Shown piece by piece: positions 28,701 to 39,712 of a DNA stretch of 64,000 bases. Source of the DNA: Paramacrobiotus metropolitanus (lineage: Eukaryota > Tardigrada > Eutardigrada > Parachela > Macrobiotidae); the NCBI RefSeq assembly GCF_019649055.1, contig NW_026570291.1, positions 673,891-737,890 on the forward strand, written 5' to 3'. The notes below the pieces were generated by a model. It saw only the letters and a program-made list of their open reading frames with translations. It made no database searches and was not told where the DNA came from. Within the stretch, counting starts at the first letter, position 1. Each line of letters starts with the position of its first letter. A program made the translations under genes and the position numbers.

Positions 28701-31700
28701 CGTCACACACTGGAGGAAGCCGGGGTCAAAGGGTGCAGTTTCCGTATGGAAGATGTATGCCTATTACCATAAAGATATGACCTTCCCGTTATAAAGGGAA
28801 CGCCACAGGATGATCAATTTATTGTCAGGTAAGTAAAGCATCAACTTTGTCCAGATAACAGAACCTTAAAATTCAGCTACAGGAAGAAGATAGCTTGGAC
28901 ATTTTCGCCCAGCGCACTGCACTTACGCAAAGTGGCCTTTTCAAAATTAAAATGTAATGTGGAAATTTTGTGAGAATTCAGTGCCAGATTGAAACGTTCG
29001 TTTCTATTACGTTACTGTTCTTTAATTTTAGAACTCTACGTTAAAAGTAACATGTGGATCATCTTTTTTAAAAAGGTCAAAGTGCATGTACTGGTTTCAT
29101 GTTTTTCATCAACGCACCGAAGCTAAATTACAGACATTTGCTGCCTTTGTTGAAACAGTTAGACTTATATTATGCCGGAAGGAAAAGGCTTGACGAAGTT
29201 TACGTGAGCTGTTGCAGTTACGTCTAAAAGGGTCGAGCGCACGGCGCAGCATATGGCGACAGGAGATAATAATTATAAGAAAAACTGTGACCAAAAATAG
29301 TCCCTGATCGGTGCTTGCTCGGCCGGAAATGATTGTGCTTGTCATTGTGGTTTAATGGCTGGCGGTAGAACCGGGAGGATAAAATGGGAAGGTGTCTCTA
29401 AATTGATTACCTGTGGTGTGGCACACAAGGCCGCCGTGGCCCACGCAGCGGCACTCATACATTTGATGCGCTTGTGCGACCGGTGCGATCCGGACCGGCT
29501 CAGCGGGAACAGCACGGCAATGCAGCGGTCAATGCTGATTGCGGTTAGTGTGAATGTACTGGCGTACAAGCTGCAAACCCAGGGTAATTACATTAAATTA
29601 TTATTATAATTATTATATTTTCACTTGTATTTTTTATGATACATTTTATTCACAATTTTTGTTTTTATTTTTCCTCGAAAGCGATAAAATAACATTTAGG
29701 ATGTATCGGTACGTATATCTTCTACATTAGCTACAAAACCATAAAAAAATGATGATCTACATATCTGTATTTCGCTGTCATGTGATGCAGCACAGATCCC
29801 ATGCGCCGACCGGAAGCCAACAAATAAACAAGTAATATTTATTAAATTGCCAACGGGTCAACTTACCTAAACATCTGGAGAAATTTGTACAACCGGCAAA
29901 GAAAATCGCCGGCCAGCCACTGCAGTGTAATATTCCATATCGCATCGCCCACCATGCACAACACCGCCACGAGCAGATCAGCGATGGCCAGCTGTAAATA
30001 AATAACACGTGTACGCGCGGCTTCGCGTGGGATTGTTGCCGATTTTAGCGGAGTAGCGCAATCAGGGAATCCTCTTACGGTATATTTCTTAATATAGTCG
30101 ACAATTACGTAATCCGATCATGCGAAAGAAAAATTCAGTTCGGCGCAGCATTTTTGATTCATTTTTCACCCAACCCAAGAAGCATTGGCATTTTTATTAG
30201 CATTAGCATTTTTACAAGTATTAGTATGGCAATCATTATTAGTTTTGTAGCTTTATGAAATTTATTTATTTATTTTTAAAAGAATATATATAAGTAATTT
30301 ATTATATATGTAATATAATATAATTTATTTTAGAAGATGACATTTTTACATCACTTTGCTTTACGTTTTCGTATATAATTTACTTGGTCGACATACAAAT
30401 ATTACATTTTAAACCAGTAATAGTTTCGCCTACTATTACGCCGAAATCCTCTGCATTGTCTGCACTACAGATTTTCGCATTTTTGCGTTACGTCAAACTC
30501 TGATCAAGTATTAAATTAGAATGGCAATTTTTAAGTATTAAGCGATAGCGTAATAATATTTATGCAGAAGGGAGTCTTTATCCGGGAAACGAGCCAGATC
30601 AAACGATAGGCACGTTTTTACGTCGATTGGGTGTTGCCCATTTAGCAATAAATGCTCGTTTGTGCGCGAAAGGTCACGCGCGTGCTGAATTTCCTTCTCA
30701 GAGCGGTATTAATCATATTGGCGGTACTCTGCGATTACTGGCTTTAGTGACCTTTACATATACACCATAAGTCTAAACCATAATTTATTTCTCCTTAATG
30801 ATTCTAGGCAAAGTGACGACCTCGCACTTATCACAAATTAGTTGAGTCACGCGAAGAACATCAAGGCTGAATTAATGGTTAATAAGAAGGTGCGTGAATT
30901 GAATCGCTATGTATGGTACGTGCGTACGCTTTTGCATTAATTTAATTCTGTTTAATTGCAAAACTGTGAATCGTCTTAAAATTTTCCCACGAAATCCGCA
31001 TGACCACCGCCTTGAAAGGAGTTGTTTATAAGCACCTTGGAGAATATTTGGACCACCTGGTTCATTACTTTCATTAGCAAATCCACGATCGGAATTAAAT
31101 TCTGCGATAAACAATCTGATTCAAAAATAACCGAAGAGCCGTCAAAGGCGCCACTCCGCGGCACGTGGGTGATGCGTATACCACAAGTCAACATCACGTT
31201 TCCATTTATCACCGTCAAATTTCGATAAAATCGTGAAACACCCAATTGGCTTTGTTGAATAATTCATCATGAACAAAGTGCACTCGAAACGGTTAACCAG
31301 ACTGTCTTTCTTAAATACCGCAAAACGAGACGCTAATGACCGTATAATGCGGTACTGCTGCACAATGATGCACTTACTGTGTTTGTGCATCGTATGGAAA
31401 AGAAAAACAACCGGTTGCCTCATGCAGGAAATCAACATCCGGTCGATTATGGCTCCTGTGACAGGCGCATTGCCTGTTTTCTATCCTTTATAAACGAGTT
31501 TTGTTAAGGAAGAAAATCTGGCTGCTTTCCGCATGACTTCTCCGTGTAATGGACATCTACATAACGTTTTTACGGGTATCTACGGTACGTAAATGTATCT
31601 CATATACACACAATATGTGCGCACGCGTCCATCACACCGGAGCTCTAAATCCTGATGCATCTTTTATATACACATAATACGGCAATGGAGACAGCCAGAG

Positions 31701-33598
31701 TGTACCAAATTTGTGAATAGGGGATATCCGTCACAACAATCCACTTTTTATTTCCATGATAAGTAAATTCCCTTAAGATTACCCGCTTATGACGTGAGAG
31801 GAATAATGTTTGCCGTGGCAGAAGACAATAGCCGCCTGCATAGCGAACAACATGCGCATGCTGTTTATTACACTTTATGGATTAATCATTTCCTGAGTTT
31901 GTCGGTGTGAAATATCAATCCACCTAGGTAGCACCACATTGTTGGGTGTTTTTCATGATTTATTAAAGAGCGGGGTTATATTGTCCGGCTGAAACTGTAC
32001 ACCAATTATTCAACGATAAGATTTTCCTTTTCAGAATATCACATGAAATTGTAACAACGCCTTTACCTCTGCTTATTGTATATGCTGATTCTTATTTGTT
32101 TGTTGATATGTTGGCGTTAAAAGGTTATCAGCTACCGCTTGTAATTCTGTACAGAAACTTTTATGGCTTCTTTTTTATATTGACAAGTGAGCGAAGGGAA
32201 TTACCAAAGAAATGACAAAAATCTGTACAATAGCGTCTTTTTGACATGTGTAATTTTTCTAATGTCCCGCGATACCAAGTAATCAATGGAAACTCTGCAC
32301 TATATCAATCCATTTAAAAAACTACACCAATCGATCAATCATCTATAACGACACTACTGAAAAAATAAAACGCGTAAAATCGATATAATATGAGTGGTCA
32401 CTGCCTCTTTATATGGTATGCCTTATGGATCGCTTGGTGATGTAGATCTACAGTATGTAGGTCTGAAAAATATGCGCAAATGTTATCCAGACTCTGTTTT
32501 CCTGTCGCTAAATTGATTTCACTATCAGTCACAAAGTCCCGTCATATTTACCTTTTTAAGAAAAGAGAAATAATTACAGCATATTTGTGGTCGCAAAACC
32601 GTGAAATAAATGACGCGCATACCAAGATTAAATTAGCTGTGCAAGCATAGTCGTAAACGCGGTTTTCGAAAAAAATACGGATTTACCAGACAAAGCAATA
32701 TCCACACCTGAGCGCCTTAGCCAGAAATATGTAATTAAAATACGTCGAAGAAATTAGAAACAGACTATGATATGAAGTGAATAACGAGTACAATTACAGT
32801 TAATCCAGGAAACCATCATATTCACTGTAGCCTACGGTATCAGGTCTTAAGCACTGTCTCTCAAATGAATCAATCTCATTATCCACGCTTTTTGATTCTG
32901 ATTGTGCGTCACATTAAACACAGTCTGTTGGCGACCTGAGCAGCTAGACCACAGCTGCCGGCAACTTCCTGGTACAACCGCTATGCTAATAAATACACGG
33001 ATTATGAGCTGGATGCAGTGCTCCATGCAGCACGCCGGATAAAATGCGCCACATAATTAATTCTCGTGAATACGACCCATGCGTCACGTTTTCGTTCCTC
33101 TTCACAGGTATCATTAAATGCACTGTACGCTCTACTGTGTATTAATCTGGGATTACAAAAAAGGTTTCTTTTACCAGTTTCTTCCGTAAAAATAATATCC
33201 AATGTTGATGATAGTATTTAGAAAAGGTTTCCGGAATTAAAGAAGTACTGCCTGAATTTTATTATTCTTCGCCGATTTGCCGTAACGAACGTATATGACG
33301 ATTTCTTCAAGATAAAATAGAGTAAAAAGTAGTTTTATAGATTCAGTTGTTCATTTTGGATGACACTGACCTGGAAAAGCAGGAAGTAGACGTTGGAGCG
33401 CCAGAAGCACCGCTGCGCCAAAATGATGGTCACTGCGCAGTTGAGCGGTATAGCACAGATTGCCATGCCGAACAAGCCCAAAACATAGACATTCCGGTAG
33501 CCGGAATAACCCGGCACATCGACATCCAGATGCCCGAGGAGTTCCTTGGTAGAATTGGAGCCAGCCGTTGCCGGCAACATAAGTATGTTGCCGCTCAT
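25754..33598 (-). CDS. GnRH/AKH/corazonin-type G-protein-coupled receptor, seven coding exons
   Basis: Rhodopsin-family peptide hormone receptor at the plasma membrane. Exons: 33598-33371 (N-terminus, TM1), 29991-29867 (TM2, ECL1), 29570-29411 (TM3-TM4), 28760-28556 (ECL2, TM5), 27251-27126 (ICL3, TM6), 26992-26912 (ECL3), 26028-25754 (TM7, tail). Every junction is GT..AG and in phase; total 1200 nt, 399 residues. Diagnostic stretches: ADLLVA in TM2, AISIDRCIAVLFPLSR (DRC in place of DRY, typical of this superfamily), HTETAPFDPGFLQCVTHGAY in ECL2 with the disulfide Cys, CFIVCWAPYYV in TM6, NPVIYGVF in TM7. The N-terminus has an NST sequon. Upstream of the chosen Met the frame stays open 36 codons to an acceptor-like TTTAG, so a 5' coding exon is possible. 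AKH, ACP and corazonin subtypes cannot be separated by eye. Confidence 0.93.
29992..33370. other. 3.4-kb intron of the GPCR gene
   Basis: Largest intron in the window, between the TM1 and TM2 exons. It contains overlapping open frames at 30872-31493 on both strands, one (30976-31245, minus) with plausible composition but no homology I recognise. Otherwise it is AT-rich, low-complexity sequence. Confidence 0.6.
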
Positions 33599-35457
33599 GT
33601 CCGGGTGCAGTCTCTCCAGGAAACTTAGACTGTTGAGCCCCGGTGTCGCCAGCGTGAAGAAGGGGAAGATGTTATAATACTTTATCTAAATAGTGCGCGT
33701 GTATCGCTTATAAAACGAGCTGATTTAGCATTGACCGGCAAATTTTATCCCGATTGCGACAATTTAGCACCGTGCGAATATGGAACGAAAGAATTGTTCG
33801 CCACGAAGAAATCGTACATTTCATTAGCTTCTTCAGGTAAAGTGGTTAACGCTCGGTTTAGACGAAAAAGCGAATGGTCGTCCGGCATGTGAATGAGATA
33901 ATGCCAAGAAAGGCTATTAAGGTAACCCCGTTAAGTGCAGTCAAGTGAATGCTGAAGCGACCTGAAGAGCAGCGGAAATGTACGCTCTCTCCTTTGTCAC
34001 TGGGATACGTAGTCGCAGTGATACGACGTCGACGAGAAGAGCGCCCGGGATCGGTAAGTGTACCGGCTGGAAGCCGGTCTAACGGTAACCGGCAGATGAG
34101 CGCCGGAAACGGTTATACGTCAGGTTGCACTAATGGTGTGAGTTTCTATAGGCGCGCACAGGGTCGACAGGATAATTGCTATGTAGTCACAGTATCCGCC
34201 TCCTAATCGCTTTTTCTACCGCTACAAGATACGGATGCGGTTGTTAAAGTACTTACAAGACGCGAAGAACGGTAAGTAAACACTAAACCGGAACATATGG
34301 GAAGCGTTCTAGTGTTTGCCACATTGTATAATATGCACACTGAAAATCTTGTAATGTAAAGATGGCGTTTTTGTCTGTGTATTCTCGCGTATCTACTCGC
34401 CTTTTTGTCTTACAGCGTAGGCAGGAAACTCTGGAAGGTAAACATTTTTGTGTGTTTTATGACAGTGGGTAAGTCCGGATTCACTGAGACTGTTTTTGCA
34501 GGGTATGCTTGCCCATAGGCTATGACATCCATAAAATGGAATAACATCTGCACGTGTTCATCCATGCTTTTGTACAAAGCAACAAATGCTGTGTATTCGT
34601 ATACAATAGACCTTTTCGTGGTAAACATATTTTTTATCAATTATCAACTAGCTTGAGAGGCTTTTCTTAAGGCATTACGAATCAATTCAGTGTGTAGATG
34701 GCAAGCTTGGTGTTACGTTGTTATTATTGTTTCATTTGACTTGTACAGTATTTCACTCATATATTGTTTGGTGCTTTTTAGCTGAAAAGGACTTACTTTC
34801 GGTGTTACAGATGCAAGATATATGTATCGTATTCAAAAATCAACGCCACTAATTTTCGCAGCTGCTGAGTAATAGGTGCAGTATGGAACAATGTGTAAAG
34901 GTCATCGGAATGAAGAAGAGTTGTTATTAGTATTATTGATGAATGTACAATTGTACTACATACCGAAGGAAACAGCCGTATACGTGTGCGTTCCTTGATG
35001 AAACCGGGGACACTATTAGAATGAATGGAAGCGCAGATGATGAAATCGTCCGGAAAACATTGGTTTGCAGCTCATTTTTACTGTAGATCGAAGTCAAACA
35101 TGCAGAGCTGTCATGATATGTATGTACAGAGCTAGTACACACATCACATAGTAAATTAGTAATAAATGATCATAATCCTCATTATTCCATGCATCTTAAC
35201 GATCTTTAATAACAGAACTAGTAACATTGTGCTTTTGTCGATACGACATACAGTTCATATAAGATGTGCTCATAAATTGTGATATAAGATTACAAATTTG
35301 GATTAACATAATTTTGTGGACGCTAATCACAACGTGAACTGCGTGGCGCATCACCGGTTCAGAGTCAGAGCGGATCACAGGATACGCAATAACACACCAA
35401 AAAAAGCGGATAACAACAGTACCAACAGGAACGATCTAACAAAATAACGAGAAAGGA
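33599..35457. other. intergenic between chitin deacetylase 3' end and GPCR 5' end
   Basis: No gene supported. It may hold a 5' non-coding or coding exon of the GPCR. Frames at 33949-34206 (+) and 34410-34640 (-) have no recognisable content. Confidence 0.4.
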
Positions 35458-38166
35458 TCATCGTTTGCAGCTCCATGGCGGAAATTCTTTGGTATCCATT
35501 GAGGAAAGTGATGTGGGATGTTGAATCCACTACAACACAGAATGCGGAAAATTTACTTAACAGTATGCAATACTGTTACATGCGGCTCCGTAAAGGTCTA
35601 AGGATTAATCACCAAATCCCAATCCGATGGCGACTGTGCGCTGGTATCCAAATTATCGACAACTCGCCATTTTTTCGGTAGCAAAATAAGCTAAATACGA
35701 AATACACAGTACCTGGAGAGCTTGGTACGTTGTGATGACCCACACGTCATCGTACTGCATGACCGCGCCCAAAAAATCTTGCAGCCCCTTCAAGCGGCCT
35801 CGCTGCAGGAACCACGTGGCGTGCATGTAGATGCCGAACGGAGCCCGGTTGCTGTTGAAATGCCGGTTGAAGTTCTTCATCAGCAGATCGTATGTTGCCA
35901 CGGCGCTGGGAGCCGCCAAAAGGCTGCAGGTATCCACCATGGCACAGGGGACCTTCCAAAGGTCACTCTCCCATTGCACCATGGGCATTTCCCACAGGCC
36001 GGGGTAGGACCTTACGGGACAGGGTGGAATTAAGCACATATGCGGCACTGCGTAGTCCAGCGTATAAGGCCACATCGGCGGATTGCTGATGCTGGTGATA
36101 ATGGAACTGTCGTACAAAAAACCTAGGACAAGGAACTAAACTGCATGTTACGATATTAAACATCAGTTCATTCAACAAAATCGTGTGCTATTACGCAATA
36201 AAAAATCGTGTGCTATTACGCAATAAAAAGTTCGTTATCTAGTCATTGCTATTACCTTTGTCTGCCAGCATTTCGAATTGGAGGTCACCTCCAATCTGCA
36301 AAAACGGTGCGCGCATGCCGCGGATAGCTTCCAGTGGCACATGTCCCGACTTATTCAGAATCTCTTTTTGTCCGTTGATCTCCTTTTCCCAAAACTCGAT
36401 CGTAGAATTTTCCGGTGGATTGCGATGGTTGATAGAGTGCGACGCAATTTCATGACCATCGTCATACAGAGTCTTGACCAAATTGTACTTGGTCCACTCA
36501 TCACTTACGTAGAACGTGCCGCGAATGGGACACCCGTTGGGATTCGTCCAGTTCTTCCCAAAGATCACTTTGTAGTCTTCGAATGTCGCCGGTGTCACAG
36601 CGTCATCAAAGGTCAAAAGGATCATCTGGGGCGTCTGATCCGCGGGCAGTCCACCCGGAATCTCCGTGCTACCGCAACGGCAGTTAGGTAACCTGCATTT
36701 GGCCGGTTTACACCGTGTGGCATAGCGGCGTGGCGCTTTTGTCGCATTGGCTGGTAAAAATGTCGTATTTGCCATTGATCGATTTGGTGCAGTAGATCGG
36801 GGCGTGGCGGTCTCGTTTCTGAGTGGCACGGAAGCGACAACGGAAATATTTTGGACGGGAGATGTTTGATTCTGAAACTGTGTAGCGTTCGTGATTGGCC
36901 GATTTTGTACCACTGGTTTCGGAATATTTGTCGCATTATCATGCGGACGAAGCGTGGCATTTTGTCCAGTTAGGTTGGCCGCGGCTGTATGGTTCTGCAG
37001 CTGTTGTGAGGCATTTATGATTGGTCGATTATCCGACTTGCTTTGCCAGGCGATACCCAGTGCAACCGTTTGATTTTGTAGGTGTGTAGCGTTTATGATT
37101 GGTCGATTTTGCGCCACTATCGCCACACTGGTCTCGCTAATTGTCCCATTTTTTTCAGCCATCTTTATGACGACTGTCTGGTTTGAGGTTTGCGTGATGT
37201 TCGCGGATGACTCATTGTCCGACTTGTTGTGTCCAGTTACTCTCAACGCCACCGCGTGGTTGTGCAGTTGCGTGACATTGGTGATTGGTCGATTTTCTGG
37301 CGTGGAACCGTTGCCAGATGCTGTCTTACTAGTGTTACTAGTAATGACTGTATACGGCGTTGTCTCAACGGTGGGTTTTCCCTTTTTGGAGTCATCGGCA
37401 AGAAATGCTTTGGTATCAATGTATCCAAGGAAGGAGGTGGAGTTCTCGGTAACATTGGAACGGATGTGAACCGGTTGGGTCGACGCATTGACATCTGCCC
37501 TGCGGGTGTCGTTTAGTAGAATTATTGGCTGATTAATCACCGCTCCTGGAATGCGTGTCACGTTCGATGCGGACTCGTTTTTCAGGGCATTCTCCACGGT
37601 ATGGGTGGAGGTGCTGCTCAAAGCCCAGGGATCGTTGGTTAAGGAGAAGAATTCGCCCTGTAGGCCAGTGTTGACCTGTGTCTGCAAGCAAATGAGTCTT
37701 TTGTGCCATGTTCGAGCCAAGAAATAACTTAAAGCAGAAATTCCAAATTTCGGTACAGATACCGCAAAATGGCAATAGCGTAATGTGAATGACGTTGAGA
37801 AAACTTTTAAAAAGATTTTTCTTCAGAAGTTTTTTAATTGTGAGGAAGGAAGGAAGTGTCTTATGTATTATTCTGGAAGTCAGCGATAGTGCCTTATGCA
37901 GAGCTCAATTATTACGTTAAGGTAGAGGTCGTCGAGACACATTACAGGTACACAGTACACTTGAACGATAGCGGCGCGTTAACCGGGTAACTGATTACCT
38001 GCGGCAAAACGAGGTCCAGTGGATCGACAACATTTCCTCGACTTTGAGCTATCTCGAGTTCGGATTTGGATAGTTGACCAGCGTTAACGGGAAAGCATAC
38101 TCCACAGATAACAGCAACAGCGTACGCGATCGCCGCACTATTTGCAGCACGTCCGGGTACCCGCAT
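35458..38166 (-). CDS. Chitin deacetylase-like protein (NodB domain) with sequon-rich N-terminal region
   Basis: Secreted polysaccharide deacetylase acting on chitin in cuticle or peritrophic matrix. Exons: 38166-37999, 37681-36256, 36122-35713, 35529-35458; all in phase, 691 residues. Signal peptide: MRVPGRAANSAAIAYAVAVI, then CGVCFPVNAG; a Met at 38211 is an alternative. Residues ~57-385 are Thr/Asn-rich with about 27 N-x-S/T sequons and four NRPI-x-N repeats. Then comes a Cys cluster (RCKPAKCRLPNCRCG) and the catalytic domain: TFDDAV (motif 1), HEIASHSINHR (motif 2 zinc His pair), RAPFLQ (motif 3), SNPPMWPYTLDYAVPHMC, CPVRSYPGLWEMPM and DVWVITTYQALQWIQHP, ending PPWSCKR. Motif 1-3 residues are intact, so activity is plausible. 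The C-terminal arrangement fits arthropod-type CDAs, but the glycosylated mucin-like N-terminus in place of a chitin-binding or LDL-receptor module is unusual. Confidence 0.93.
36181..36231. repeat. short tandem duplication, ~26-bp unit, two copies
   Basis: The unit TCGTGTGCTATTACGCAATA plus AAAAA occurs twice in the intron between chitin deacetylase exons 2 and 3. Confidence 0.85.
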
Positions 38167-39712
38167 ATCCGGACCGACAAAAAAATAACAAACAATGAAA
38201 AAATTTACCAAAATAAGAAAATATCAACAGCTCTTAACTGAACCAGAAAAAAAGTATTATGATGATGATAGTAGTTGAATAGAACACGACAAGAAATAAC
38301 AAGAAAGAAACATATGATAAGAAAATACCTGCAGCTATCAAATGAGGTGGAAAAAAACAAATATTAAGTATAATTATTTCCACATCATGCACATAGCGTT
38401 AGAACAGCCGCATCTAAGTTAGAAAAGGACCCATAAGAATTCCAAACGTTTTAGTAAGAAACAGCAAGTTTTACAGGAAAATGACGAGAATATGGATGTG
38501 TCACCGCAACCAACCGGTCAAAACCTGATCAATCGTATTAACACATGCAAGTTTCGTAGCAGATCATGCGTGCGAAAAGAACCAAACACGGAAATTATCA
38601 GGAAGTCAAGATTTGCTTGGCGCTCGACCACGAACGTAACACCCCGGCTAACGGTTGCAAATTTGTAACTCGAAAATTGCCCACATGAATGTTGCCATGA
38701 GAAAACACACGCACTGCATAATTTTCGGTTACCGATGCATTGATAAGTGAAAGTGAAGACAGAATATGTTGCATTCTGCGGTGATTGATGGCGGTAAATG
38801 TGTGCAATGGAATCTTTGCTACCCAGTGGCGCTGACACCGGTAATTAAGTTCGTTGAAACAAACCGTGTGTCGATTTCCCTCGCACCCTCCTCGTGCTTT
38901 ATTAGCCGACAGATTTGATTTTGGATTTTACGAGAGTAATTAAAGCCGTTAACGGCCATGAATCACTGATCAGCAGGGAAGTTTATTGTTCGATGCCGCT
39001 GGTACGTACCCTCGATACACACCCAACGCATAGAAATCAAACTAAGAAAACAGCATTTCACCGCAAAACGTAACCGCCTTTACACTCTGCGACGTCATAT
39101 TGTACACGGTTCACCATTATGCAATATGGCTTGCATTTTCATTATCAGCTCATTAGTAACTGAGGAAACAGTGAAAATCACAAAACGAAAGCACCAGAAT
39201 CGAAAATCCAGCTACAAGGAATGTCAGTAAAAAATTAACGAACATAACTGGACGACAAACACATGTGACACCCAAAGAGAACGAAGAGAACACTAGTCAA
39301 CTTAATCGTTTCGAAGTGTTGTCCATGTCCCACGGCAAAGGCATCGTCTCATAGAAACCACAGAAATCTAACCGGGAGCATAAGAGCGCTGGTGATTCCG
39401 TGGATTTAGACAGCGCTACCAAAGAAACACAGAAATACGCATTAAAAACTTAGACAACTCGGCATATTATTTTCTAGAAGTCTCCGCTATCCTATCTTTC
39501 AATTCTGCATTCCAGTTTTTTAAGCTAGAAACTGCGAAATGATAAAGCAGGAAAATCCATCGGCTCTTAACCGTACCAGTAACAATAATTTATTAACACT
39601 ATTAGCAATTAATAATAAGATTATTATTATCCATATTATTATTAATTGATATCAGTGTATTGTCACTCAGTATTATTAATATCAGATCGATTAGATTACA
39701 GGAACTCACCAT
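38167..39712. other. intergenic; chitin deacetylase promoter side and GCP 3' flank
   Basis: No supported gene. A 106-codon minus frame at 38518-38838 overlaps another frame and has no homology I can see. Around 39590-39660 there is an AT-rich run of ATTATTATTAAT-like repeats. Confidence 0.4.

Noticed and set aside
30976-31245. 89-codon minus frame with secreted-like features
   Set aside because: It sits inside the 3.4-kb GPCR intron, overlaps two other frames, and lacks convincing splice sites or family resemblance.
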